Assembly: GCF_014930455.1 (NCBI RefSeq)
Contig: NZ_JAAIYO010000007.1
Coordinates: forward strand, 248,001 to 312,000
Reading direction: 5' to 3'
Source: Corallococcus soli
GTDB taxonomy: Bacteria; Myxococcota; Myxococcia; Myxococcales; Myxococcaceae
Length of the DNA stretch: 64,000 bases
Shown here: one piece after another, positions 36,041-45,592 of the stretch
How positions within the stretch are numbered: position 1 is the stretch's first letter
How the letters are laid out: each line of letters starts with the position of its first letter
The notes under the pieces: generated by a model
Told to the model about the DNA's origin: nothing
Databases searched by the model: none
Seen by the model: only the letters and a program-made list of their open reading frames with translations
Made by a program: the position numbers and the translations under genes

Positions 36041-36901
36041 ATGTCCCAGATTGACGTCTCGGTGGTGATGCCGACGTACAAGCGCGAGAAGGAAGTGGTG
36101 GAAGCCATCCACTCCGCGCTGCGTCAGGAAGGCGTCCAGGTGGAGGTGCTGGTGCTGGACGACTCGCCCGAGGGCACCGCGCGCGAAGCGGTGGAGGGCC
36201 TGGGCGATGCGCGCGTGCGCTACTTCAAGCAGGAGGTGCCGTCCAAGGGCCGCCCCGCGCTGGTGCGCAACCACGGCGCCACGCTGGCCCGGGGCCGCTA
36301 CCTGCACTTCCTGGACGACGACGACCTGCTGGCCGAAGGGGCCCTGAAGGCGATGGTGTCCGCGCTGGACGCGCGGCCGGACGCGGGCGTGGCGGTGGGC
36401 TGGGTGGTGCCCTTCAGCGAGGACCCCGAGTGGCTGGAGGACAAGAGCAGCTACTTCGAGCGCGTCGCGAAGGTGGGCGCCACCACGCCCAACAGCGCGT
36501 GGACGGTGGCGCACATCCTGTTCCTGGGCACGCTGTACGTGAACTCCGCGTGCATGGTGCGCCGCGACCACTTCCAGCCCCTGGGCGGGTTCGATCCGAA
36601 CATCCCCGTCTATGAGGACGTGGACTTCTACATGCGCGGCATCCGCCGCTACGGCCACGTCTACGTCAACCGCCCCATCCTCAACTACCGGGTGGGCAGG
36701 CCGTCGCTGATGCACGACCTGGGCAAGAAGGGCGAGAAGGTGGAGAAGTCCGTGGCGGAGTCCAACGCCATCATCCACAACAAGTACCGGCGGGAGTACG
36801 GCGAGCTGGAGTACCGGCTGCTGCAACTGGCCACGCGGGCGCTGAAGAAGCGCTTCGGGCTGACGCGCTACCTCCCCCTCAAGCTGCCCCGCGCCTCCTG
36901 A
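36041..36901 (+). CDS. GT2 family glycosyltransferase
   Basis: 286 residues, GT-A fold. It opens with VSVVMPTYKREKEVVEAIHSAL, then VLVLDDSPEGT, the metal-binding DDDD in LHFLDDDDLLAEGAL, and the later acceptor segment GGFDPNIPVYEDVDFYMR containing the catalytic ED. There is no transmembrane helix. It would transfer sugars to a polysaccharide, lipid or small-molecule acceptor. A PLP decarboxylase gene follows after 13 bp, so they form an operon. The start appears leaderless (TATAAG just upstream). Confidence 0.92.
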   Translation: MSQIDVSVVMPTYKREKEVVEAIHSALRQEGVQVEVLVLDDSPEGTAREAVEGLGDARVRYFKQEVPSKGRPALVRNHGATLARGRYLHFLDDDDLLAEGALKAMVSALDARPDAGVAVGWVVPFSEDPEWLEDKSSYFERVAKVGATTPNSAWTVAHILFLGTLYVNSACMVRRDHFQPLGGFDPNIPVYEDVDFYMRGIRRYGHVYVNRPILNYRVGRPSLMHDLGKKGEKVEKSVAESNAIIHNKYRREYGELEYRLLQLATRALKKRFGLTRYLPLKLPRAS

Positions 36902-36914
36902 AAGGGCCCCCACC

Positions 36915-38360
36915 GTGAGCCTGCGTCGTCGTCTCGTTGGAACCGCCAAGCGGCAGTTGAAGCAGACCCTGGGGCCCGTGGTGCAGCGCGCGATGGCCCC
37001 CGCGCGCGCCTCCCTCCCCCCGGAGACGTGGAGCCTGGAGTCGCGCCCCGGCCAGGGCCTGTTCCTGGAGGGCGTGTCGCTGACGGAGCTGGTGAAGGAG
37101 CACGGCTCACCGCTGCACGTCGTGCACCTGGCGGCCCTGCACCGCAACGCGGCGGCGTTCCAGGCGGTGCCCCCGGGCGCGGCGGGCGGCTGTGAAGTCT
37201 ATTACTCCTACAAGACCAACCCGGTGCCCGGCGTGCTGGCCGCGCTGCACGCACGCGGGGTGGGCGCGGAGGTCATCTCCGCCTACGAGCTGTGGCTCGC
37301 GCTCAAGCTGGGCGTGGCGCCGGAGCGCATCGTCTACAACGGCCCGGTGAAGTCGGACGCGTCCATCCGCGAATCCATCACGCGCGGCATCGGCCTGCTG
37401 GCGGCGAACCACGTGGAGGAGCTGGACGTTTTTGCGCGGCACGCGCAGGAATTGCGCAAGCGTCCGCGCGTCGCGGTGCGGGTGACGACGGCGCAGGGCT
37501 GGACGTCGCAGTTCGGCACGCCCATCGCGGGCGGCATGGCCCTGGCCGCGTACCGCAAGGCGCTGGCGGCGGGCACGCTGGACGTGGTGGGCCTGCACGC
37601 GCACCGGGGCGAGCTCATCCGCACGGAGGCGGAGCTGGAGGGCTTCGTCGGCTCCGTGCTGGACTTCGCGGACGAGCTGCACCGGGAGCTGGGCCTGGAC
37701 CTGGAGGTGCTGGACCTGGGCGGCAGCCTCTGCACGCCGACGGTGGAGCACATCGAGCAGCGGGACTGGCGGCTCAACCTCACCTTCCAGCGCGACCTGC
37801 CCGCGCCGGACTTCGCGGCGGCGCTCTCCATCGAGCGCTACGTGGCGAAGGTGGTGTCCCAGGTGGAGGCGCACTACGCGAAGAAGGGCCGCGCGCGTCC
37901 GCGCATCTTCCTGGAGCCGGGCCGCGCGATGACGGGCAACACGCAGCTCTTGCTGGGCCGGGTGCACGCCCTGAAGGACGGCGGCGAGCGCACCTGGGCG
38001 GTGCTCGACATGGGCATCAACCACGCGGAGTGCGTGCGCAACGAGTACCACCAGCTCTTCCACGTCGAGCGGCCGGACGCGAAGGCGCACCGGGCCTACA
38101 CGGTGGTGGGCCCCATTTGCACCCCGGGCGACACGCTGTACCACGCGGTGCGGCTGCCGGAGCTGAAGGTGGGCGACACGCTGGCCATCATGGACGCGGG
38201 CGCGTACTTCGTGCCCTTCGGCACGTCCTTCTCCTTCCCGCAGCCCGCCATCGTCAGCGTGGAGGGCGGCAAGGTGCGCGTGCTGCGCCGGGCGGAGACG
38301 AACGAGGACCTCATCACCTTCGATGGAGAGGTCCCCGCGGCCTCGCGCGCCGCCAGCTAG
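36915..38360 (+). CDS. PLP-dependent decarboxylase (Orn/DAP/Arg decarboxylase 2 family)
   Basis: 481 residues, longer at the N-terminus than lysA-type enzymes. PLP lysine is Lys100 in YYSYKTNP. Later motifs: HAHRGEL, LDLGGSLCTPT (phosphate-binding glycines), FLEPGRAMTG, and ICTPGDTL with the Cys that reaches the partner active site. It may decarboxylate diaminopimelate-like or other amino acids, or act on a precursor linked to the adjacent GT2 and ATP-grasp genes. A dedicated lysine-pathway enzyme is less likely given the context. GTG start at 36915. Confidence 0.85.
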   Translation: MSLRRRLVGTAKRQLKQTLGPVVQRAMAPARASLPPETWSLESRPGQGLFLEGVSLTELVKEHGSPLHVVHLAALHRNAAAFQAVPPGAAGGCEVYYSYKTNPVPGVLAALHARGVGAEVISAYELWLALKLGVAPERIVYNGPVKSDASIRESITRGIGLLAANHVEELDVFARHAQELRKRPRVAVRVTTAQGWTSQFGTPIAGGMALAAYRKALAAGTLDVVGLHAHRGELIRTEAELEGFVGSVLDFADELHRELGLDLEVLDLGGSLCTPTVEHIEQRDWRLNLTFQRDLPAPDFAAALSIERYVAKVVSQVEAHYAKKGRARPRIFLEPGRAMTGNTQLLLGRVHALKDGGERTWAVLDMGINHAECVRNEYHQLFHVERPDAKAHRAYTVVGPICTPGDTLYHAVRLPELKVGDTLAIMDAGAYFVPFGTSFSFPQPAIVSVEGGKVRVLRRAETNEDLITFDGEVPAASRAAS

Positions 38361-38381
38361 CGGACGCCCGCCCGCCGCGCC

Positions 38382-39704
38382 TCAGCTCCGGTTGAAGACC
38401 ATCATCCGGAGGAAGGCGCGGGGGTGGCGCGCGGACCCGTAGGCGATGGTGGCCAGCTCCACCGCCGCGGGCATCATGTCGTCCCGGTCGATGAGCGGAT
38501 CCACGGCCTTCTCCCGGTGGGTGGTGAGCCACTGCCGCCACTGCCGGGCCTCGCTGGCCGGCAGCGCGCCGGACAGCCGCTGGAGGTTGAGCAGCATCTC
38601 CAGCGCGATGCGGTTGCAGAACACCTCTTCGTCGTGCCGCGCGCTGACGGCGCGCGCGTCCGCCACGGCGCTCGCGAGGGCTTCCCGGTCGCCCGTGGCC
38701 GCGTGGTACGCGAGCAGCGGCAGCGGCAGCCCGCGCGCGATGTCGAAGCCCATCTGCCCGTAGAAGCGCGGGTTGAAGTCGATGAGGAGGTAGGAGTCCT
38801 TCGTCTGGATGAACTCCACCTCGAAGACGCCGTGGTAGCCCAGGCGCTGGCACAGCCGCGTCAGGCCCGCGACGAGGTCCGGGCGCAGCGGGGCGGACTC
38901 GAAGCAGACGCCCACGCCCAGCTTGCGCGGGCGCTGGAGCACCTTCATCGCGGCGCGGGCCTCGAAGAGCTCGCCGGACTCATCCACGAAGCCGGAGAGG
39001 CTGTAGATGCCCTCCGCGGCCTCCGGGTGGAACTCCTGCACCATGGGGTTGACCACGGCCGGGTCGAACTTCACGAGCATGGGCGCGTACGTGTCGCGGG
39101 CGAACTCGCGGTACTCGCGCGCCAGGTCCTCCGGGGACGTCACCGGCTGGCCCTTGCGGTGGGTGGCGTGGAGGATCTGCGTGGTGGGCTTGAGCAGCAC
39201 CGGGAAGCTCGCCTCGCGGCGCACCTGCTCCAGGTCGGCCTCCGACTGGGGGAACCAGGTGCGCGGCAGGTGCAGGCCCACCTCCGTGCCCACCTCGTAG
39301 AGGCGGCGCTTGTTGAGCAGGCCGTACACCGCGTCCACGCCCGGGTCGTAGAGGTGGAAGAGGCCCTCCAGCTTGGCGCGGTGCGCGGAGATGAGCCACG
39401 CCAGCTCGTCGCTCGTCGGGTAGAGCACGTGCTTGACGGGCTCGCGCAGGCCGAAGTCCACCAGCCACTGGAGGAAGGCCTCCGGCTGGGACTCCGGCGG
39501 GCACTGCACGCGGCGGCTGACGAAGCGCGAATAGCTGGCCGGGCCCAGCCGGCCGGTGTCCGCCACCGTCACGTCCACGCCATGGCGGCCCAGGCAGCGC
39601 GCCGCGGCCAGGGTGCCGTAGAAGCTGGCGGAGAACAGCAACACGGGGGCGCGCACCGCGAGGACTACCGCGGGGGCCTCGTTGGAGACGGCCGCCTCTT
39701 GCAT
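38382..39704 (-). CDS. ATP-grasp ligase (carboxylate-amine ligase type)
   Basis: 440 residues from an ATG with GGAG six bases upstream. A pre-ATP-grasp Rossmann start (VLLFSASFYGTLAAARCLGRHG) is followed by the ATP-grasp domain: FPVLLKPTTQ, the MVQEF hinge and metal-binding EVEFIQTKDSYLLIDFNPRFYGQ (Glu and Asn). Such enzymes join a carboxylate to an amine through an acyl-phosphate, often on sugars or peptides near glycosyltransferases. An in-frame ATG at 39878 would add a signal-like leader (MNRHLLTLLTAGLMAS), implausible for an ATP-grasp enzyme. It is convergent with the GT2-decarboxylase operon, 21 bp apart. Confidence 0.85.
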   Translation of the reverse strand: MQEAAVSNEAPAVVLAVRAPVLLFSASFYGTLAAARCLGRHGVDVTVADTGRLGPASYSRFVSRRVQCPPESQPEAFLQWLVDFGLREPVKHVLYPTSDELAWLISAHRAKLEGLFHLYDPGVDAVYGLLNKRRLYEVGTEVGLHLPRTWFPQSEADLEQVRREASFPVLLKPTTQILHATHRKGQPVTSPEDLAREYREFARDTYAPMLVKFDPAVVNPMVQEFHPEAAEGIYSLSGFVDESGELFEARAAMKVLQRPRKLGVGVCFESAPLRPDLVAGLTRLCQRLGYHGVFEVEFIQTKDSYLLIDFNPRFYGQMGFDIARGLPLPLLAYHAATGDREALASAVADARAVSARHDEEVFCNRIALEMLLNLQRLSGALPASEARQWRQWLTTHREKAVDPLIDRDDMMPAAVELATIAYGSARHPRAFLRMMVFNRS

Positions 39705-40003
39705 CTCATGCTCCACGTTCGCGGGGTCGGCCTCGCCGCGGGGGCGCGAGGAGGGACGACGAAGTTGTCGGAGACGCTGCGCGAGGCGGCCCGCGCCCGC
39801 ATCGGGGGCGGTCGGACCGGCGGCCGGAGTGCTGGCCATCAGCCCCGCGGTGAGCAGCGTCAGAAGGTGCCTGTTCATGTCGAGCCATCTGCCTTCCGGA
39901 AGCCCGGGGGACCCCGGAGGGCAATTCGCGACAGAATACCTTTTCCCGCTGCGCTTGCGACCGCTCCCGGAGACGATTGCTCCTCCAAGCAATGGGGTTC
40001 CCG

Positions 40004-40819
40004 TCAGGGCGGAATGCCGCCGGGCGGGCTCCAGCGCAGGCAGCCGTGGGTCAGCAGCCAGGCATCGGTGGCGACCCCGGGAGTCGTCGCCGCGAGCCGC
40101 AGGACGGACTCCGCGAAGGCGTCTGGAGGCGCGGTGTGGCCGGCGGCGCGGGCGGCCTTCCAGGCGGAGTCCCAGGCCTGGAAGAAGGCGTGCACGGGCT
40201 CGCCGGGACGGACGCGGCGGCGCAGGTCGCGGGGCAGCCAGTCGCGCAGCAGCAGCGGCGCGAAGCCCCGGGAGAAGTCGGTGTGGAACAGGAGGCTTTC
40301 GCGCACGGGGGGCGCGTCATCCGGAGCCCGACGCAGCAGGTGGGCCACGAGCACCGCGCCGTCCGTGTCCGAGCTGCCCTCCACCAGCAGACCCGACGGC
40401 AGCAGCGGACGCGACAGCGCGTGGTGCACCTCCGGGATGCGCTCCAGGGGGCCCTGGCGCAGGAGGTTCATGGCGCGCACGACGCGGACGGGCTCCTCCT
40501 GAGACAGGGGCAGCGTGAAGCCGCCTTCGCGAAAGTGCGTGCGCGCATCCGCGTGGGCGCGCGCGGCGGCCTGGGCGCGCTCCGCGTCCAGCTCCACGCC
40601 GACGACGACCAGCTCGGGGTGGAGCGCGCGGAAGGCAGCGGCGCTCTCCAGCGTCGTCCACGGATGTTCGCCGAAGCCCACGTCCACGAAGACGGCGCGG
40701 GCCCAGGCGTCGTCCTGGCGCGTGAGGAGCGCGCCCTCGAAGTGGCACAGGTACGCATCCAGCGCGCGCAGCCGCCCCGGAGCGGTCCGTCCCCGCGTGC
40801 GGATGTCCAGGTCGGCCAT
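40004..40819 (-). CDS. Class I SAM-dependent methyltransferase-like protein
   Basis: 271 residues. A Rossmann motif I variant, VFVDVGFGEHPWTTLE, lies at about 42-57, followed by motif II VVGVELDAERAQAA. The rest is helical with LVEGSSDTDGAVL and a C-terminal WLLTHGCLRWSPP. It resembles an uncharacterised bacterial family annotated as methyltransferases; the substrate is unknown. Alternative Met at 40830. The 299-bp gap between it and the ATP-grasp gene holds only the possible N-terminal extension of that gene. Confidence 0.7.
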   Translation of the reverse strand: MADLDIRTRGRTAPGRLRALDAYLCHFEGALLTRQDDAWARAVFVDVGFGEHPWTTLESAAAFRALHPELVVVGVELDAERAQAAARAHADARTHFREGGFTLPLSQEEPVRVVRAMNLLRQGPLERIPEVHHALSRPLLPSGLLVEGSSDTDGAVLVAHLLRRAPDDAPPVRESLLFHTDFSRGFAPLLLRDWLPRDLRRRVRPGEPVHAFFQAWDSAWKAARAAGHTAPPDAFAESVLRLAATTPGVATDAWLLTHGCLRWSPPGGIPP

Positions 40820-40954
40820 CCCCCTGACATGGGCGAGCGGGAACGGGGCGTCAAGGTCCCCCCGTCCGTTCCGGGCCTTGCTCCACCGCACCTCCGCAGC
40901 CCGCGCCCGCCTGGATTTTCGTCCGATCCGCGTCGCACCTAGAGTCCTGGTCCT

Positions 40955-41998
40955 GTGAGCGACCCGTCCGCCAGCTGCCCCCGCTGTGGCGCCCCCCGCG
41001 CAGCCGGGCCCGAGTGCCCGAGCTGCGGCGTCATCTACCTGCGCGCCGAGGCCCGCGCCGCCACCCGGAATGCCGAAGCGCGCGACGCGGCACAGCGGGA
41101 CGCCGCCCTGCGCGAGGCCGAGGACCGGCGGCTCGCGTTGCGCGAAGCGCTGGAGGGCCACGCGGCCCCCACGTTCGTCCCGCCCCACATCGAAGCCATG
41201 CCCGACCGCGCGACGCCCGACATCTTCGACGGCGGCGACGTGGCGCGAGAGCGCTTCGAGGCCCGGCTGCGGTTGTGGGTCCTCCCCGCGGCGCTCCTCG
41301 TCGCCTACCTCGCGGTCCGTTCGCCGGGCTTCCACGCCTTCCTGCGCATCGTGCTCACGATGCCGGTGCACGAGGTGGGGCACGCCGTCACCGCGTGGTT
41401 CTGCGGCTTCAACGCCACGCCCTCGCTGTGGGTGACGAGCGTATCGGAGGAGCGCTCGGTCTTCATCCCACTGGCCCTGGCGGTCCTGCTGTCAGCCCTC
41501 ACGTACCAGGGCTGGAAGCGGCGCCAGTGGACGTGGCTGGGCGTGGGCGCGGTGCTGCTCCTGGCCCAGGCCGTGGGCACGCTGGGCCTGGACCGCATGC
41601 AGGGCCGGGCGATGATCACCTTCGGAGGTGATGGGGGAATGATGGTGCTGGGCGCGGCGCTGATGGCCACGTTCTACGTGCCCCCGGAGCACTACCTGCG
41701 CAGGCACGCGCTGCGCTGGGGCTTCGTCGTCATTGGCGCGGCGGCCTTCATGGACGGCTTCGAGCAGTGGTGGGCCGCGCTCTCCCATGTGGAGCGCATC
41801 CCCTTCGGCGCCATCGAGGGCGTGGGCATGAGCGACCCGAGCAAGCTGGTGCAGACCCACGGCTGGAACATCAGCCACCTCATCCGCCGGTACGTGGCGG
41901 TGGGCAGCACCTGCCTCGTCGCCCTGGGCGTCCTCTACCTGGGCGCCCTCTGGCGCGTGCGCGGCTTGCTGCGCGGCGGCGGCACGGAAGCGGGCTGA
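40955..41998 (+). CDS. Zinc-ribbon membrane protein with HEVGH motif (M50-like)
   Basis: 347 residues from a GTG. It starts with a zinc ribbon (CPRC and CPSC in the first 25 residues), an Ala/Arg/Glu-rich helix, then about seven to eight hydrophobic segments. In the second one lies MPVHEVGHAVTAWFCGF at about 137-153, an HExxH inside a membrane helix, as in M50 site-2 proteases. A second metal ligand motif (NxxPxxxLDG type) is not obvious; GFEQWW and HxxxxxRR occur late. It may be an intramembrane protease or a structural relative. The last 64 bp overlap the convergent gene. Confidence 0.65.
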   Translation: MSDPSASCPRCGAPRAAGPECPSCGVIYLRAEARAATRNAEARDAAQRDAALREAEDRRLALREALEGHAAPTFVPPHIEAMPDRATPDIFDGGDVARERFEARLRLWVLPAALLVAYLAVRSPGFHAFLRIVLTMPVHEVGHAVTAWFCGFNATPSLWVTSVSEERSVFIPLALAVLLSALTYQGWKRRQWTWLGVGAVLLLAQAVGTLGLDRMQGRAMITFGGDGGMMVLGAALMATFYVPPEHYLRRHALRWGFVVIGAAAFMDGFEQWWAALSHVERIPFGAIEGVGMSDPSKLVQTHGWNISHLIRRYVAVGSTCLVALGVLYLGALWRVRGLLRGGGTEAG

Positions 41999-43533
41999 CG
42001 CCAGTCCCCGAAGGGCCACTCGAAGCCGGGCGAGCGCCGCACCTCCGGCGACCGGGCCCCCCGCCACTTCAACGCCTCACCGGGCCGCAGGAGGAGCGCC
42101 GTCGGTCCCTCGCCCTTCTCCGTGCGCACCTCCGCCAGCCGCTCCGGATACGGATCCGCGTCCGGGTTCTCATCCAGCGAGCTGGCGCCCGTGACGGGTT
42201 CGCCCGGATAGCCCTCGTAGCGGGGCCCCATCCCCTCGCGCCAGTACCAGGGGGCGCCGCCGTCCGCGCACGGCACCACGTAGCGCGCGCCCAGGAGCGC
42301 GCCGTAGCGCAGCGCCTCCTCCGGCCCCGCCATCAAGCGCTGCGGCGTGGTGAGCGCGTCGCGCGGCACGTTGACGAGGAAGGCATCCAGCGTGGTGAAG
42401 CCGAAGAAGATGGGCGGCAGCCGGAAGCCGCGCACGCCGCAGAAGAGCACGTCCACCGGGCCCTGCTCCTTGCGCACCGCGCGGCACACCGCGTCCATGT
42501 CCCCGCGCACGTCGTGGCCCGCGTCCGCGAAGAAGGCGGCGGAGAAGTCCGGCGTGCCGAGGTGCCAGGTGTTGCCCTCGTTGAAGAGGCCCGCGTGCGG
42601 CCCCTCGCCGTCGGTGGGCTGCTCGCCGTGGAAGGGCAGCGCGCGCACCGTCACGTCGCCCACCTGCCGCGTCTCGCCCCAGCGCAGGGGCTCCACGCGC
42701 GTGAAGCCCAGCTGCTTCAGCCGCAGCGCGCAGTCCGTGGAGAAGAGGCTCTCGCGCGCCACCGTCGGCACGAAGATGCGCGTGTCGCGGGGCAGCGGCA
42801 GCAGCGAGCCCAGGTGGAAGTGGTCGCCGTGCGAATGGGTGATGACCACCGCGTCCACCCGCCCCAGGTCGCCCGCCTGCATGGGTGCGTAGCCGGGCAG
42901 GTCCGCGTCCCCGGCGGGGCGGAAGTACGGATCCACCAGCACGCGCCCTTCCCTGCCCGCCACCAGCACCGTGTTGTGCCCCACGAAGAGGGCCCCCGGG
43001 CCGGGCACGTCCACCGGGCCGTCATGGCGCACGAGCCAGCCGGCCTGCGACAGGTCGCCCAGCAGCCCGTCCAGGACCGGGACGACGGACAGGCCCCGCA
43101 GCTCCTCCGGCGTCGCGCCCCGGGCGAGCGCGGCGAACAGGTCCGCCACCACCGGCCAGTCCTTCGCGCGCACCGGCACGTCCAGGCCCAATGACTCCTG
43201 GCGCAGGTGCAGCACGCGGGGGCGGTGGCTCAGGGCATCCGGGAAGAGGACGTCCTGGCGCAGCACGCGCCGGCCCATGCGCCGCTTCGTGCCCACGCAC
43301 AGCGCGGCATAGCGGGGCGTGTCCTCCAGCCAGCGCACCAGCGCGTCCGCTTCCCGCAGCGCGCCCTCGCGGCCCAGCGCGGCGATGTGCTTCTTGAGCG
43401 GAAGCTGCGCGCGGCGCACGGGACGCGCGGTGGGCCCCTGGATGCTGCACCCCAGGTCCTCGTGGTGATCCGCCTCCGTGCGGGCGGACGCGAGGACGGC
43501 GAGGCTGACACCACGGTGCAGGGTGAGGCGCAT
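41935..43533 (-). CDS. MBL-fold metallo-hydrolase
   Basis: 532 residues. The metallo-beta-lactamase motif THSHGDH spans 232-238 with ligands His233, His235, Asp237 and His238. A later GHD and Cys/Gly-rich segments could supply remaining ligands. About 180 residues precede the core, including a helical domain with RMGRRVLRQDVLFPDALSHRP, and the C-terminus is Pro/Arg-rich. The substrate is unknown; similar long MBL proteins include lipid- or nucleotide-cleaving enzymes. The Met at 43533 gives a compact start. The tail overlaps the convergent membrane-protein gene by 64 bp. Confidence 0.82.
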   Translation of the reverse strand: MRLTLHRGVSLAVLASARTEADHHEDLGCSIQGPTARPVRRAQLPLKKHIAALGREGALREADALVRWLEDTPRYAALCVGTKRRMGRRVLRQDVLFPDALSHRPRVLHLRQESLGLDVPVRAKDWPVVADLFAALARGATPEELRGLSVVPVLDGLLGDLSQAGWLVRHDGPVDVPGPGALFVGHNTVLVAGREGRVLVDPYFRPAGDADLPGYAPMQAGDLGRVDAVVITHSHGDHFHLGSLLPLPRDTRIFVPTVARESLFSTDCALRLKQLGFTRVEPLRWGETRQVGDVTVRALPFHGEQPTDGEGPHAGLFNEGNTWHLGTPDFSAAFFADAGHDVRGDMDAVCRAVRKEQGPVDVLFCGVRGFRLPPIFFGFTTLDAFLVNVPRDALTTPQRLMAGPEEALRYGALLGARYVVPCADGGAPWYWREGMGPRYEGYPGEPVTGASSLDENPDADPYPERLAEVRTEKGEGPTALLLRPGEALKWRGARSPEVRRSPGFEWPFGDWRQPASVPPPRSKPRTRQRAPR

Positions 43534-43682
43534 GCACCGCGACGTCGCATGGCGCGGCTCCCTCCGCAAGGGCCGGCGCGCCTCACGGCGGAGTCGGCGA
43601 CGGGCCGCCGGGCCGCCCGCGTCCTTGGGGGAGGCGTCCGGTTGTGGGGGGCCGGGGAACGCCGCTACCCTCCCCCGCACCC

Positions 43683-45530
43683 ATGGCCCACCCCGCCCAA
43701 CCGCTCCCCCCGGAGCCCTCCCCCACCTTGTCGCCCGCGTCCGAGGCGGTGACCCCGCGCTTCCGCTTCCTGCCGGCGGTGAACACCTGGAAGTACCACC
43801 TGCTGCTCGCCACGGTGGCCATCCTCATCCTGGGCCCGCTGGGCGGCGTGGCCGCGTCGTACATGAACTTCAGCCTGGGCTTCTTCGTGGCCAGCCAGGT
43901 GCTCTCCGGCATCCTCGGCAGCGTCGTCACGTACGGCTACGGCGCGGAGGGCAAGCACGGCGCCAACTACATGCAGACGATGGCCGCGTCGGTGGCCTCG
44001 CTGTGCGCCATGTCCGTGCTGATCCAGGCAATGGTGTGGCTGGGCATGCCCCAGCCGCCCGCGTGGCAGCTCATGCTCTTCGTCGGCTGCGTGGGCATGT
44101 TCGGCGTGGGCGTGGGGATGCTCTACACGCCGCTGCTCGTGGACCGGCTCCAGTTGGACTACCCGTCCGGCTACGCGGTGGCCAACATCCTGCGCGCGCT
44201 CACGGACAAGCGCCTGCTCAAGGCGTCCATCGCGAAGCTGGGCGGCGGCACCGGCCTGGGCATCCTCGCCGCGTTTCTGACGGAGAAGGTCGCGGCCGTG
44301 GCCGCGCTGAGCGTGAGCAGCTCCACGGTGGGCGCCGGCATGGTGGTGGGCAGCCGCATCACCGTGCCCGCGATGTGCATGGGCCTCCTGGGCTTCGCCA
44401 TCACCCCGTTCCTGCAGGGCATCGGGTGGCTGGGGCCCGATGATCCGTACCGGAAGATCGGCTTCCTCATCTCGCTGGCGATGATCTGTGGCGCGGCGAT
44501 GGTGGACCTGGCGCTGCTGGCGGTGCAGGCGGTGGCGCGCATCCGGAGCCGCGCGCAGGCGCCGGTGGACGACGAGCCGGCCTGGAAGAAGGTCAACGTG
44601 CCCCGGCTCATCGCCTGGGTGGTGGGCTGGGGCGCGGCGGTCGTCGTCGTCGCCACGCAGGTGCTGAACCAGCCCGCGGGCTTCATCATCTTCGGGCTCG
44701 CGCTGTCGCTGCTGTTCGTGCTCATCAACGGCATCGCCTACGGCATCAGCGACAACAACCCCATCTCCAGCGCGTTCGTGATGTCGGTGCTGCTCATGTC
44801 GCTGCTGGGCCTGAAGGATCCGCTGGTGGGCCTGATGGCGTCCTCCATCCTGCTCATCTCCACGTCGGTGGGCTGCGACATGCAGCAGGACCGCTCCACC
44901 GGCTGGCGCCTGGGCACCAACCGCGTGGTGCAGTTCCGCTACCAGGTGCTGGGCATCTTCATGGGCGCGGTGCTGTGCGTGGGCCTGGCGCGCGTGTTCA
45001 TGGGCGCCTATCCGGTGCTGTCCATCAACCAGTTGGATCACCCCGACACGCAGGTGGGCCAGTGGGGCAGCGCGATGACGTACAAGTTCGTGGGCGCCAT
45101 CCGCGACCTGGGCGCGCTGTCGGAATACAAGGTGAAGGCGCTGCTCATCGGCCTGGGCATCGGCTTCACGATGGAGGTCCTGCGCAAGGTCATCCGGCGT
45201 CACCCGGCGTACCTGCGCTTCGTGCAGGGCTCGCGGCGGGGCTTCGCGGCGGGCTACGTGATGGACTCGGTGGTGCTGCCGAGCCCCTACGCGGCCGCGT
45301 TCGGTGGCTTCATCGCGCTGCCGGCCACGCTCTGGTTCGGCGTGGGCGGCGTGCTCACGTCGCTGTTCAACACCTTCTCCAAGCGCTTCACCCGCGAGCC
45401 CGCGCCGGGCGCGGCGGTCCTCCCGGAGGACATGAGCACCATGTCGCTGGTGGGCGGCGGTCTCATCGCCGGCGAGTCGCTCTTCTACCTGTTCCTCGGC
45501 CTGTTCGGCCTGCTGGCGCTGCTGAACTGA
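43683..45530 (+). CDS. OPT family oligopeptide transporter
   Basis: 615 residues with roughly 14-16 transmembrane helices. OPT landmarks include GGVAASYMNFSLGFF, TYGYGAEGKHGANYMQ, the conserved YPSGYAVANILRAL, and late GLGIGFTMEVLRKVIRRHP. It would import small peptides or metal chelates by proton symport. The Met at 43683 follows the gene start region directly after the divergent MBL gene. The ThrRS leader begins 62 bp after its stop; no terminator is evident between. Confidence 0.93.
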   Translation: MAHPAQPLPPEPSPTLSPASEAVTPRFRFLPAVNTWKYHLLLATVAILILGPLGGVAASYMNFSLGFFVASQVLSGILGSVVTYGYGAEGKHGANYMQTMAASVASLCAMSVLIQAMVWLGMPQPPAWQLMLFVGCVGMFGVGVGMLYTPLLVDRLQLDYPSGYAVANILRALTDKRLLKASIAKLGGGTGLGILAAFLTEKVAAVAALSVSSSTVGAGMVVGSRITVPAMCMGLLGFAITPFLQGIGWLGPDDPYRKIGFLISLAMICGAAMVDLALLAVQAVARIRSRAQAPVDDEPAWKKVNVPRLIAWVVGWGAAVVVVATQVLNQPAGFIIFGLALSLLFVLINGIAYGISDNNPISSAFVMSVLLMSLLGLKDPLVGLMASSILLISTSVGCDMQQDRSTGWRLGTNRVVQFRYQVLGIFMGAVLCVGLARVFMGAYPVLSINQLDHPDTQVGQWGSAMTYKFVGAIRDLGALSEYKVKALLIGLGIGFTMEVLRKVIRRHPAYLRFVQGSRRGFAAGYVMDSVVLPSPYAAAFGGFIALPATLWFGVGGVLTSLFNTFSKRFTREPAPGAAVLPEDMSTMSLVGGGLIAGESLFYLFLGLFGLLALLN

Positions 45531-45592
45531 CGGCCCCTGTCATCCCGGCGCACGGCTTGACTTTCCGTGCGTCCGGGAGCACTTCTTGTCCC

